From Pontibacterium sp964228735 (GTDB lineage: Bacteria > Pseudomonadota > Gammaproteobacteria > Pseudomonadales > Balneatricaceae): a DNA stretch of 60,845 bases. This document shows positions 1 to 8,076 of this stretch, in pieces. The stretch spans positions 1-60,845 of the forward strand of contig NZ_CAXRBQ010000076.1 in assembly GCF_964228735.1 (NCBI RefSeq), in the 5' to 3' direction. The notes beneath the pieces were generated by a model that saw nothing but the letters and a program-made list of their open reading frames with translations, was not told the DNA's origin and ran no database searches. Position numbers and translations under genes: made by a program. Every line of letters starts with the position of its first letter. Position 1 is the stretch's first letter.

Positions 1-2
1 AT

Positions 3-374
3 GTAGCCACCTACCATATCTGGGCGGGGGAACTGGAACCGGCTTTTACGCGGGTGCTGGCGGAAAATGTCGCCCGCCGTCTTGATCATGACAGTGTGTG
101 GCCGTCCCCTTGGGACAACCGCTTCCGACCGGAGTATCAGGTGCGTATCTTTGTAGATCGCTTTTCAGGGGAGGTGAATGGTGAGGTAGCACTTAACCTG
201 ACCTGGACCTTGTTGGCTGATTACGGACAGGAACTGATCCGCACCGAGCGTTACCGTGGCACTGTAATTGCCGAAGGTGGTTACGACGGGTATGTGAATG
301 CGTTGAACCAGCTTTTGGCCGAGTTTTCAGAACACCTTGCCGACGAACTGCCGGGGCAGATTCCAGAGAAATAA
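3..374 (+). CDS. pqiC: PqiC/YmbA-family ABC-transport auxiliary lipoprotein, C-terminal part
   Basis: The reading frame is open from the left edge, so the start and lipoprotein signal lie outside the window. About 123 residues remain. The visible text (YHIWAGELEPAFTRVLAEN, then SPWDNRFRPEYQVRIFVDRF) matches the DUF330 / PqiC family, outer-membrane lipoproteins that work with PqiAB-type MCE transporters moving phospholipids between the membranes. An internal GTG at 54 is not the start, because the conserved tryptophan-containing segment lies upstream of it. If the family organisation holds, pqiA/pqiB-like genes should lie just to the left. Family assignment is by recognition of conserved residues; the transport role is inferred from the family. 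Confidence 0.8.
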   Translation, partial: VATYHIWAGELEPAFTRVLAENVARRLDHDSVWPSPWDNRFRPEYQVRIFVDRFSGEVNGEVALNLTWTLLADYGQELIRTERYRGTVIAEGGYDGYVNALNQLLAEFSEHLADELPGQIPEK

Positions 375-532
375 TCTCGATTCGGGTTTCATGTTATGCG
401 TGGGAACCGGCAGCGATGGTGGGAAGCAGGCTTGTCGCCTGCTGGCGCCTTAAAAGACGCCCTACAGCTTACTCGCAACGCAGTCGTATCAGTAGGTTGG
501 CCATTGCGCAGCAATGCCCAACACACAAGTGA
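375..532. other. Convergent intergenic region with hairpins and repeat fragments
   Basis: Between the pqiC stop and the convergent radD stop. It holds a short hairpin (arms AGCAGGC/GCCTGCT near 425-443), a fragment GCGTGGGAAC resembling the repeat at 34.8 kb, a fragment GCCCTACA resembling the repeat at 58.4 kb, and a full 31-bp hairpin element at 492-522. No T-rich terminator was seen on either strand, so the hairpins may end both transcripts. Confidence 0.6.
492..522 (+). repeat. 31-bp palindromic repeat, family A copy 1
   Basis: Begins GTAGGTTGGCC and ends GCCCAAC, with a central hairpin ATTGC-GCA-GCAAT. Two more copies of identical length lie at 14309-14339 (inverted) and 14360-14390. 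The outer arms are conserved and the inner stem differs but still pairs in every copy. REP-like. Confidence 0.8.
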
Positions 533-2275
533 TCACCCCAGCTCATTCGCCTTCCGATACCGCCCTTCGTAGTCAAACAACTTCTCTTTCACCCGCCAGT
601 GGTGGCCGCTTTTGCGGGCGATCACAAAATCCGGCGCACGGAACTGTTCACTGATCGCCAGCACCTGCTCCAGCGTTTTGAATTGCTGTGGTTGGCTGCC
701 GTCGCCCACACGACGGCCATACTGCTGGTTGAATTTCTTGCGTTGTCCCGGATTCTTCAGATCAAAGCTCTCGCTGACTTCAGCGCCTTCCTCGTCGTGG
801 TAGGTGATCCGCAAGCGACCGCTGTTATCGCTCAACTCGATCCCCGCACAGCGGATTACCAGTGCATCCTTCAGCTTTAAGGCGTTCTTGAGCATATCGT
901 CCGGGTCGATGATCGCCTTGTCGCAACTGTGGCAGCGGCGGGCGGCGATATCGTTTTCGGCATTGCAGTGTGGGCACTCCTTAAAGCGGAAGCGGTAGTC
1001 ACACTGTACCTTGCGCCCCTGCTCATCCTCTTCGACGCCTTGGCAGCGACGGCCATAATGCTCGAGGATGTTGCCTTCGTCGTCGGTCTTGCCCCAGAAA
1101 ATGTTGGCAAATTCACACACTGGGCAAAACACCTGCACCGGCGTGCTATCACTGTTGGGTTTGGGCGAGCCCACCTCCGGATGGAAGAGATCAAAGCCGT
1201 TGCCCGCATAATCGATTACTTTGCACTCGGTTTTACCTTCAGCGAGGCGCAGGCCACGACCTACAATCTGTTGGTAGAGGCTGACCGACTGGGTCGGACG
1301 CAGGATGGCGATCAGGTCTACATGCGGGGCATCAAATCCGGTGGTCAAAACCGAGACGTTAACCAGAAACTTCAGTTCGCGGTTCTTAAAGCGGCGGATA
1401 AGGTCATCACGTTCGGCTGTAGCCGTTGCGCCGGTGATCAGCGCGGTTTCTGCCCCAGGCAGATAACCGGCGATCTCTTTGGCGTGATCAACGGTGGCGG
1501 CAAAGATCATCACACCCTGGCGGTCTTCGGCCACGGTTTCCACCTGTTCGCAGATGGCGCGGGTCACCCGTGGATGGCGTACCAGCAGCTCGTTCACTTC
1601 GCGTTCGTTGTATTCACCCCAACGGCTGGTGTTGAGTGCTGAGAAGTCGTACTGGGCGATGGGGGCGTCGGTCAGTTCCGGTGGTGTCAGGAAGCCCTTG
1701 GTGATCATGTAACGCAGGGGCAATTCGTAGATGCAGTGCGCAAACGGTGGGTTGTCACCGCCACGCGCGAAACCGTGGTAGTGGTAACGGTAGATCCAGC
1801 CCATGCCCAAACGGTAGGGGGTGGCAGTCAGGCCAAGGACTTTCAGTCCTGTGTTGTGTTTCTTCAGCTGTTGGATGATCCGTCCGTATTGGCTTTCATC
1901 ATCCCCGGAGATTCGGTGGCACTCGTCCACAATCAGTAGGGAGTACTGTTCGGCAAAGTCATCTAAGTTACGGGCCACCGATTGTACGCTGGCAAAGGTT
2001 ACCTGATGCTCGGTGCTTTTTTGCTTCAGGCCAGCGGAGTAGATGCTGGCTTTGAGGTTGTAGGCTTCGTACTTGGCGTGGTTCTGCTCAACCAGTTCTT
2101 TTACGTGGGTCAGTACCAGAATCTTACGGCGGGCAATCCTGCCCAGTTCGGCGATCACCAGACTTTTACCGGCACCGGTGGGCAACACAATAACGGCAGC
2201 TTCATCACTTTTTCGGAAATGGCGTACCGTGGCGTCGACGGCATCCCGCTGATAGTCACGTAGTTGGAACGCCAT
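533..2275 (-). CDS. radD: RadD (YejH) DEAD/DEAH-family DNA repair ATPase
   Basis: 580 residues, close to the length of E. coli RadD (about 586), and collinear with it throughout. Superfamily 2 motifs are present: Q-motif region LRDYQRDAVDA, Walker A LPTGAGKS at residues 31-38, DECH box at 117-120, TATP motif III, and motif VI QIVGRGLR. A C-terminal cysteine-rich region (residues about 380-455) carries several CxxC pairs that probably bind zinc. RadD acts in double-strand-break repair and recombination-intermediate processing with RecA. The ATG lies 2 nt after the upstream glycosyltransferase stop, so the two genes are probably co-transcribed. The functional link between a glycosyltransferase and RadD is unclear. 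Confidence 0.93.
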   Translation of the reverse strand: MAFQLRDYQRDAVDATVRHFRKSDEAAVIVLPTGAGKSLVIAELGRIARRKILVLTHVKELVEQNHAKYEAYNLKASIYSAGLKQKSTEHQVTFASVQSVARNLDDFAEQYSLLIVDECHRISGDDESQYGRIIQQLKKHNTGLKVLGLTATPYRLGMGWIYRYHYHGFARGGDNPPFAHCIYELPLRYMITKGFLTPPELTDAPIAQYDFSALNTSRWGEYNEREVNELLVRHPRVTRAICEQVETVAEDRQGVMIFAATVDHAKEIAGYLPGAETALITGATATAERDDLIRRFKNRELKFLVNVSVLTTGFDAPHVDLIAILRPTQSVSLYQQIVGRGLRLAEGKTECKVIDYAGNGFDLFHPEVGSPKPNSDSTPVQVFCPVCEFANIFWGKTDDEGNILEHYGRRCQGVEEDEQGRKVQCDYRFRFKECPHCNAENDIAARRCHSCDKAIIDPDDMLKNALKLKDALVIRCAGIELSDNSGRLRITYHDEEGAEVSESFDLKNPGQRKKFNQQYGRRVGDGSQPQQFKTLEQVLAISEQFRAPDFVIARKSGHHWRVKEKLFDYEGRYRKANELG

Positions 2276-2277
2276 AG

Positions 2278-3543
2278 TTACCCGTCAGTTGCTGCTTGAG
2301 GCTCCGCCTGCAGCTCTGCCAGCCGGGTCTTGGTCTCAATCCACTGGGACATGAACTGAGTGCTGCGGTGATGGTGATGGCGCAGCATGGAACCGGTGAA
2401 GTTGAACATCCGGTGGCTGTTGAGGGTTTCACGTAGCAGCTGGATATGTTGGATCAGTTGATCAGCCAGCGGTTTACGGTCATACACTTCACGGATGATA
2501 CGGTCACCCATCTTCTGGCAGCTTTGCCACTGTGCCTCGTCCTGATACAGGCCAACCGCGGCTTGCGCAAAGTCGTGGGCATTGTCTTCAATCTGGCCAC
2601 CCCAGGGTAGTCCGCCGCTCATCGCCTCGGCACCAATGGGGGTAGTGACATTCGGAGTGCCATTGATCATTGCCTCGACCAGTTTGCCCTTGATGCCCGC
2701 GCCAAAGCGCAGCGGGGCCAGCAGTACACGTGCGTTGCGTACCACTTCGTCAGCATCCTCCGCCCAGCCTTTTACCAGAAACCCTTCAGCGGGATTATCC
2801 AGTGCGGTGGCATTAGGGGGCGGATAGGCGCCGTACACGTGCAGCTCGGCGTCGGGGAGCTGCTTACGGATCTTCGGCCAGATCTGTTGTTTGAGCCAAA
2901 GCACTGCATCCCAGTTCGGGGCATGGCGGAAATTGCCAATACTGACAAAGTGCTGGCGCTCTGTGTATGCAGGGCGCGGCTGGTCCAGTTTTTCTGGATC
3001 CAGCATAAAGGGCAGGTGGTGCAGCAGATCTTCACTGACGCCAAACTGACTGGTCAGCAGTTGGATCTCGTAGTCGGAGATCATCAGCGTCAGGTCAGAA
3101 CGATAGATCGATGCGACCTCGCGCTGAGCCATCTCGCTGAACAGGTCTTCCGGTACCATCGGACGCTGCTGCTTCAATGCTGTATGACGGGCGTTACGCA
3201 GAAAGTGCAGGTCTTCTGTATCCAGAATACGCAAGGCGTTCGGGCACGCTTTCTCCACCCGCCAGCCGAACTGCTCCTCCATCATAAAGCGGTCGAACAA
3301 CACAATATCTGGTTGCAGATTGGCGATGTAGCGATCGAAAGTTTCGCTGTTCAGCTCGATGCTGACGGCATCGATATTAAGCGCAGACAGGTCTTCCATG
3401 TGGGCACTGAGCTGAGCCGGGCTAGCGAAGGTTACCTGCCAGTCCTGGGCCTGGAAACAGTGAATCAATTCCATCATATGGGATCCCGCCGCAGAGGAAC
3501 GCGGTTCGGGCCATACGTAGCCGATGATCAGCACTTGAGTCAT
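2278..3543 (-). CDS. Glycosyltransferase (GT-B fold, GT1/GT4-like)
   Basis: 421 residues. The N-terminus (VLIIGYVWPEPRSSAAG) is the Rossmann start of GT-B glycosyltransferases, and the C-terminal half has the nucleotide-sugar region around GWAEDADEVVRNARVLLAPL followed by GAGIKGKLVEAMINGTP. It lacks a signal peptide and membrane segments, so it should act in the cytosol, presumably transferring a sugar to a lipid, polysaccharide or protein acceptor. The acceptor cannot be read from the sequence. It is the first gene of a two-gene unit with radD (2-nt gap). The C-terminal tail after about residue 370 contains a run of four His (RHHHHR) and is poorly recognisable. Confidence 0.8.
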   Translation of the reverse strand: MTQVLIIGYVWPEPRSSAAGSHMMELIHCFQAQDWQVTFASPAQLSAHMEDLSALNIDAVSIELNSETFDRYIANLQPDIVLFDRFMMEEQFGWRVEKACPNALRILDTEDLHFLRNARHTALKQQRPMVPEDLFSEMAQREVASIYRSDLTLMISDYEIQLLTSQFGVSEDLLHHLPFMLDPEKLDQPRPAYTERQHFVSIGNFRHAPNWDAVLWLKQQIWPKIRKQLPDAELHVYGAYPPPNATALDNPAEGFLVKGWAEDADEVVRNARVLLAPLRFGAGIKGKLVEAMINGTPNVTTPIGAEAMSGGLPWGGQIEDNAHDFAQAAVGLYQDEAQWQSCQKMGDRIIREVYDRKPLADQLIQHIQLLRETLNSHRMFNFTGSMLRHHHHRSTQFMSQWIETKTRLAELQAEPQAATDG

Positions 3544-3631
3544 GGAGAGAGGCTCGTCCTTTAGGGTACTACGCTAAGGCGGTACGAGATATTGGGAGTT
3601 TGGGCTCAGTTTACCGAGGACGTGAGAAAAT

Positions 3632-3655
3632 AAAAAGGCGACCTGTGAGGTCGCC
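3632..3655 (-). terminator. Rho-independent terminator of the 3698-4501 gene
   Basis: On the minus strand: an 8-bp perfect stem (GGCGACCT/AGGTCGCC) with a GTG-type 3-nt loop, followed by a run of T (plus-strand A run 3632-3636). Confidence 0.85.
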
Positions 3656-3697
3656 CGAAGTGTTCCAAGTACGTGAGCCGATTCAGCGTGTGTTCGA

Positions 3698-4501
3698 TCA
3701 GTCGTCCAGCATGCTGTACAGCACGTTGCGGTTCTGGTCGAACTTGTTCTGCTGCTCTTCGTCCGCTTCCTGGTAACGTGCATCCTGTTCAACCAGACTG
3801 TCGAGGATCTGCTCCTGAAGTGAGCCCAGCTGGTCGACGAAGCTCAGAGCGCTGTCGCTACGCTGGTGGTTGAGCATATTGGCCATCTGCCCCAGGCGTT
3901 GGCCACCGGCGTAGTTGTTGCCGTGGTTCTGTACTTCCTGGTAGGCCGCAACGGCAGTGTACTGTTCACTGCGGCTCATGTTCAGGGACATGGAGCTGAG
4001 CTGGGAGGTGTCCATCTCGAATTCGGAGGCCTGTTCAAAGGCTGCCTGTACGTCACCGTTAAAGAAATCGTCCGCGATCAGGCTCACGTCCTGAATCAGG
4101 TTCTGGATCGCTTCCAGCTCGTCATCGTTCAGGTCGCCTTCGATGGAAAACTGGAACTCGTTCCGTTCGGCGCGGCTCACGTTATAGACCGCAGCAGAAC
4201 CGCCCTGGCCATCGGTGGTCGCACCCAGGCTGGCTTGCATGGCACTGGCGTGGTCAAAGGTGATGGTGACGCGGTCACCCTCTTTGGTGGTCAGATCCAG
4301 TGAGAAACTCTCGGCTTTGCTGTAGCGTTCAGCAGCCGACAGTGACATACCGCCCGGAGGAGGTGGCGGTAGGTGCACAGGGTTAGCTGCTTTCTGCTCA
4401 TTCCGTGAGTCGGCCGCGTTGGCGTTACCCGCTGCATTACCTTGTGGCGCACCGAGTGCGGTGTTGCCAAAAAGGTTCCCATTCAGAATTGATTCAAGCA
4501 T
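3698..4501 (-). CDS. Hypothetical protein, DUF5610-like
   Basis: 267 residues, acidic and Asn/Gln/Ser-rich, with no signal peptide or membrane segment. A low-complexity N-terminus (residues 1-60, including a proline run PPPPPGG) precedes a predicted beta-rich segment FSLDLTTKEGDRVTITF and a helical C-terminal half. It resembles DUF5610-type proteins of unknown role found in marine gammaproteobacteria; the match is by overall character and is not certain. It is monocistronic, with its own terminator at 3632-3655. The ribosome-binding GGGG is held in a small palindrome at 4511-4526, which could affect translation. Confidence 0.6.
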   Translation of the reverse strand: MLESILNGNLFGNTALGAPQGNAAGNANAADSRNEQKAANPVHLPPPPPGGMSLSAAERYSKAESFSLDLTTKEGDRVTITFDHASAMQASLGATTDGQGGSAAVYNVSRAERNEFQFSIEGDLNDDELEAIQNLIQDVSLIADDFFNGDVQAAFEQASEFEMDTSQLSSMSLNMSRSEQYTAVAAYQEVQNHGNNYAGGQRLGQMANMLNHQRSDSALSFVDQLGSLQEQILDSLVEQDARYQEADEEQQNKFDQNRNVLYSMLDD

Positions 4502-4510
4502 TGTGATTAC

Positions 4511-4526
4511 CCCAGTTTGTACTGGG
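4511..4526 (-). promoter_or_regulatory. Leader palindrome overlapping the ribosome-binding site of 3698-4501
   Basis: A 16-bp palindrome (arms CCCAGT/ACTGGG) lies 10 nt upstream of the ATG. In the minus-strand mRNA its 3' arm supplies the G-rich ribosome-binding stretch, so it can act as a start-site hairpin or as a DNA operator. Confidence 0.4.
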
Positions 4527-4565
4527 TAAAGCTATCGGCGAAACGGGGCAAAGGTTGAGCAATTT

Positions 4566-4862
4566 TTAGCGTGAAATCTGCAAAACGTCTTCGAGCAACG
4601 CTAAGTTGTTGTTTATCCAGCTTGGGTCAATTGGCCCCCAGCAGTCCACCTGGTAAAAACCGGCATTGTTGCGACCACCTTCCTGCTGTATGAAGCTGCA
4701 TTGGATGCCGATATCGGACAGGTCTTTCAGGGTATCCTGGATGGTGCGGCGGGGCATGCCGGTGAGTTTTTGCAGGGCGGTGACGTTGAGTTGTTCCTGG
4801 CTGATCAGGTGGCTCAGGTAGAGTTTACGGAAAAAGGCGCGTTGCTGTTTGCTGACGTCCAT
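4566..4862 (-). CDS. Small winged helix-turn-helix protein
   Basis: 98 residues from the ATG at 4862 (MDVSKQQRAFFRKLYLSHLI). A longer frame to 4976 exists, but the extra residues are low-quality and overlap the terminator and stop of the neighbouring gene, so the internal ATG is preferred. A helix-turn-helix is visible (VTALQKLTGMPRRTIQDTLKDLSDIGI), followed by a beta wing and a conserved-looking tail (YQVDCWGPIDPSWI). It matches the HTH_43-type family of small proteobacterial winged-helix proteins, whose targets are unknown. It follows the DUF2058 gene on the same strand but is separated from it by a terminator, so it is probably transcribed alone. Confidence 0.7.
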   Translation of the reverse strand: MDVSKQQRAFFRKLYLSHLISQEQLNVTALQKLTGMPRRTIQDTLKDLSDIGIQCSFIQQEGGRNNAGFYQVDCWGPIDPSWINNNLALLEDVLQISR

Positions 4863-4935
4863 GGTGTATCTGTCCCGGTGTTTTGGTTGCTCTGAGCTTA
4901 ACACCTTGGCCCCACGGTTGTGAGGGGCAGAAACT

Positions 4936-4962
4936 AAAAGGGGAACACCTTTGGTGCTCCCC
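4936..4962 (-). terminator. Rho-independent terminator of the DUF2058 gene
   Basis: Minus-strand hairpin with a 10-nt stem (GGGGAACACC against GGTGCTCCCC, one mismatch), loop of 3, followed by TTTT. It sits 7 nt past the stop at 4970. Confidence 0.85.
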
Positions 4963-4969
4963 TGCAGTA

Positions 4970-5521
4970 TTACCACATCAGATCATCAGGGATCTTGTAG
5001 TCTGCGTATGGATCGTCCTTATCCGGCTCCTCTTCTGGCTGGATGCGGATCACCAGATCCGGCATACGCTGTTCGATCTTTTCTGCCATCACATCCGGAA
5101 TCAGGCGGTGGCTCTCACCCAGAATGGCGATCGCCAACTGACCACGAATCAGCTGTGCCTGCTGCTCGGATGTCACGTAGATCTTCTTGATCTTCTTGTT
5201 TTCAACAAAGTTGTACGGAATTTCAGCATCAGCAGGAATCACCAGTGCGTGTTGCTGAATGATGTCGCGTACTTCCGCTTCGGTCGCTTTTACCGCACGT
5301 TCGGCATCGCGGGCTTTGTTCAGCTCGCGGTCACGCTGTTGCTTCTCTTTACGAGCCTGCTCCAGCTTCTCCTGAGTGTTATCGGTTTCGACCTCAAGAC
5401 CGGATTTACGCGCCGCTTTGGCCTTTTTGGCTTTCTTGCGTTTGTCCGTTTTCGCCTGTTTTGCTTTTTTCTGATCGATCAGCCCGGCATTAAGCAGCTG
5501 ATCCTGAAGTGATCCCGCCAT
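4970..5521 (-). CDS. yaiL: DUF2058 (YaiL-type) nucleoprotein/polynucleotide-associated protein
   Basis: 183 residues from the ATG at 5521 (MAGSLQDQLLNAGL), preceded by GAAGAG at good spacing; an upstream in-frame start at 5569 adds an unlikely cysteine-containing extension. The protein starts with SLQDQLLNAGLIDQKKAKQ, continues with a highly basic Lys/Ala-rich coiled coil (residues about 20-80), and ends with a compact domain containing YNFVENKKIKKIYV. This is the DUF2058 pattern represented by E. coli YaiL. The role is unknown; the basic region suggests nucleic-acid association. It is cytosolic and ends at its own terminator. Confidence 0.85.
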   Translation of the reverse strand: MAGSLQDQLLNAGLIDQKKAKQAKTDKRKKAKKAKAARKSGLEVETDNTQEKLEQARKEKQQRDRELNKARDAERAVKATEAEVRDIIQQHALVIPADAEIPYNFVENKKIKKIYVTSEQQAQLIRGQLAIAILGESHRLIPDVMAEKIEQRMPDLVIRIQPEEEPDKDDPYADYKIPDDLMW

Positions 5522-5613
5522 CGGTGGTTGTCTCTTCGGTTGTTCCAGTTGGGCGCAACTATAGCACAAAGCCCATTGATTCCATTGCTTTGGATCGGCA
5601 CTTCGTTCTGTGC

Positions 5614-6246
5614 TCAGAGAAAATTCATCTGTTGCATGGTTTCGGCTGTCATCATCGCCAGTAGGCCGCTCAGGAAAATTGCATCCAGCACACCTCCGCC
5701 GCCGATTATGATGGTGTTAGCCCGTCGTTCAGCCAGTTTCTTTATCTGTGGCAGGTGCAACAGATCTCCGCCGATCAGCGTGCCTAAAACAGCGGCGGAG
5801 TAGGCCAGTACCAGGTAGTTTTCCGGATCGAGCAGAAGGGCGCCAACGGCTGCGAATACAACGGCACCAAACAGGTAGACGATCATGCCGCGTTTACTGT
5901 CAAAGCGACTCATCGGATAAACCACCGCAGTGACCAGTAGCGTGAGGATGATCATATCCATTGCAGCGGGTGGCTGCAGGTTGAAAAAATGCAGCATGAA
6001 TAGCAGCGGTACCACTGCACCGCCCAGGTTAATGCCCAGTTTTATTGGCGGTTGGTCGTCGCGATTGGGGGATTCAAAAGAGAAGAGTTGCAGACCGAGC
6101 AGACTGCCAAAGGTTGCGAGCGCCATGCCAACCGCCAGCTCTTTCTGATCGATCTGCAGTTTCGCCTGCACACTGTCGATGCTGCCCAGTTTGAGGAAGA
6201 TCGCGAAGATCACCAGGGTGATTATTGCGTTTAAATATCGCGACAT
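5614..6246 (-). CDS. DUF1614 family integral membrane protein
   Basis: 210 residues with six to seven hydrophobic segments. Conserved landmarks of DUF1614 are visible: LGINLGGAVVPLLF, then GGDLLHLP, then GGGGVLDAIFLSGLLA near the C-terminus. The function of the family is unknown; the glycine-rich repeated ends suggest a transporter-like fold, which is inference. The ATG at 6246 is near the divergent Sel1 gene, so the two share a promoter region of about 160 bp. Confidence 0.8.
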   Translation of the reverse strand: MSRYLNAIITLVIFAIFLKLGSIDSVQAKLQIDQKELAVGMALATFGSLLGLQLFSFESPNRDDQPPIKLGINLGGAVVPLLFMLHFFNLQPPAAMDMIILTLLVTAVVYPMSRFDSKRGMIVYLFGAVVFAAVGALLLDPENYLVLAYSAAVLGTLIGGDLLHLPQIKKLAERRANTIIIGGGGVLDAIFLSGLLAMMTAETMQQMNFL

Positions 6247-6410
6247 AGGGACTCTGCTTTATTCCAAACACTTGAAAAGTATAGCTTGCTACCGAGGGGG
6301 CCTTTGGTGTTGTGCGTGGTGGCAAGACGTTCTCTCAATAGGAGTGCATGGCCAGGAGTGGTAAAGTAGACACAATTCTGCCTTTCAGTTGTTTAGAGGA
6401 ACAAAAGGGA

Positions 6411-8033
6411 ATGACGTTCAGAGCACTTGCCCGGTCCAGCCTGTTTGCCTTGATGTGTGGCGTGGTGTCGGTCAAAGCGGCCGACACGGTAACGGACAAC
6501 TGTCTGGGGGCATACAACAAGCAGGAATATGCAACCGCAGCAACGGTGTGCCGCAATGAAGCGGAGCAGGGCAGTGCCGAGTCTGCCTTCACCCTCGCTG
6601 TGTTGTACGCCAAAGGTTTGGGTGTGGAAATGGATCACGCCCAGGCGATTGTCTGGTTGAAGGCCGCTGCGCAAGCAGGCCACGACGAAGCCACCTACAA
6701 CCTGGGGATGGCCTATACCCGCGGTGATGGTGTGAAGGCGGATATTCCGCAGGCCGTGACTTGGTTTAAGCAATCGGCTGAAGCGGGCAATCCTAAGGCG
6801 CAGCGTGACCTCGCTACTTTGTATGCTAACGGATACGGTATTGAAAAAGACCCAACACAGGCGTTTTTACTGTACAGGGCCTCTGCCGAGCAGGGCATCA
6901 CGGTCAGTCAGCTCAAAACCGGGTTGATGTTGTTGCGTGGTGAAGGTGTCGCGCGTAATCCGGAAGAAGCCAAGATGTGGCTGTCGAAAGCCGCACAATC
7001 CAATGACCCAACGGCGCAATACACTATGGGGTTGTTGCTCTCCGACTCAGATCCGCAGGCCAGTTCCGACTGGTACCGCAAAGCGTCTGCGCAGGGCAAC
7101 GGATACGCAATGCACAATCTGGCGTTGTTTTACCTCTATGGTCGAGGCGTAAAACAGGATTATGCCAAAGCGCTCAATTGGGCCGAGAAAAGTATTGCAG
7201 CGGGGGTTTCTGAGAGTAAGGGCCTGCAGCAGCAGATCCTGCAGTTGATGGGTGAAAACCGTCCAGAGCCGCATCAATACGTGGTGGTACGGGATGCGCA
7301 GTGGCTTGAATCCAAACCGGATGAAGACTACCTGATTCAGATCTCGCGTCAGGACAGCGAAAAGGCGGCGTATGCCTACCTGAAAAAACATAAGGTGTCT
7401 GGTCCGATTGGTATCTATCGTGAAGCGTTGGCCGATAAAACGACCTACATCGTGACCTACGGTGACTACCGTGGTTTGACGTCTGCCAAGGACGCGATCA
7501 AATCCTTGCCGGAGAGTGTGCAGAAATATAAGCCCTGGGTGCGCAGCTACAAGAGTCTGAAGCAGGTACTGGCAGACTCGCCGCCAGCTAAGGATGTTAA
7601 ACCGGTGGTTGTTGCGGAAACCGCGGCCAAACCCGTGGCTAAACGACGAACTGCGGCTAAACCCGTGGCAACTGTCACTGCAGTAACAGAAAGCGCAGCA
7701 GAAAGTGGTCGTCAACCGGCCCATTGGCTATTGGATAAACCTAAGAAGGCGATTGCCGTTCAGTTGATGGCGCTGCCAAGCAAGCGGGAAGGTCAAATCA
7801 AATCCTATCTGAAACGCCATGGGCTGACTGATTCCGCGGTCTATTACGAAACCCAGCGTGATGCCGGGCCGTATATGGTGGTGGTGCTGAACCAGGTGTT
7901 CGGTTCTCCGGTGCAGGCGCGCAAGTTTGTCGCTCAACTACCCGCAGCCGTGCAGCGCTCGAAGCCGTGGGTGCGTACTTTTGGTTCGCTGCAAAGTAAG
8001 TACCGTCCGTTAGGACAGTCTTCTGCGCAGTAG
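6411..8033 (+). CDS. Exported Sel1-repeat protein with two C-terminal SPOR domains
   Basis: 540 residues from the ATG at 6411, preceded by AGAGGAAC; a longer frame from 6348 would bury the signal peptide (MTFRALARSSLFALMCGVVS). After the signal come about seven Sel1-like repeats (motifs such as AESAFTLAVLYAKGLGVEMD and KAQRDLATLYANGYGIEKD) to about residue 280. Two SPOR-like domains follow, one around YLIQISRQDSEKAAYAYLKK and one around AIAVQLMALPSKREGQIKSY, separated by an Ala/Lys/Pro-rich linker. Each SPOR unit ends KPWVRSY/KPWVRTF. SPOR domains bind denuded glycan strands at the septum, so a periplasmic role in cell-wall or division-site organisation is likely. The partner recruited by the Sel1 array is unknown. 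Confidence 0.85.
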   Translation: MTFRALARSSLFALMCGVVSVKAADTVTDNCLGAYNKQEYATAATVCRNEAEQGSAESAFTLAVLYAKGLGVEMDHAQAIVWLKAAAQAGHDEATYNLGMAYTRGDGVKADIPQAVTWFKQSAEAGNPKAQRDLATLYANGYGIEKDPTQAFLLYRASAEQGITVSQLKTGLMLLRGEGVARNPEEAKMWLSKAAQSNDPTAQYTMGLLLSDSDPQASSDWYRKASAQGNGYAMHNLALFYLYGRGVKQDYAKALNWAEKSIAAGVSESKGLQQQILQLMGENRPEPHQYVVVRDAQWLESKPDEDYLIQISRQDSEKAAYAYLKKHKVSGPIGIYREALADKTTYIVTYGDYRGLTSAKDAIKSLPESVQKYKPWVRSYKSLKQVLADSPPAKDVKPVVVAETAAKPVAKRRTAAKPVATVTAVTESAAESGRQPAHWLLDKPKKAIAVQLMALPSKREGQIKSYLKRHGLTDSAVYYETQRDAGPYMVVVLNQVFGSPVQARKFVAQLPAAVQRSKPWVRTFGSLQSKYRPLGQSSAQ

Positions 8034-8076
8034 TGTGCTGTGTAGATTATTTTTTATTCTGTATTAATGAGGAAGT

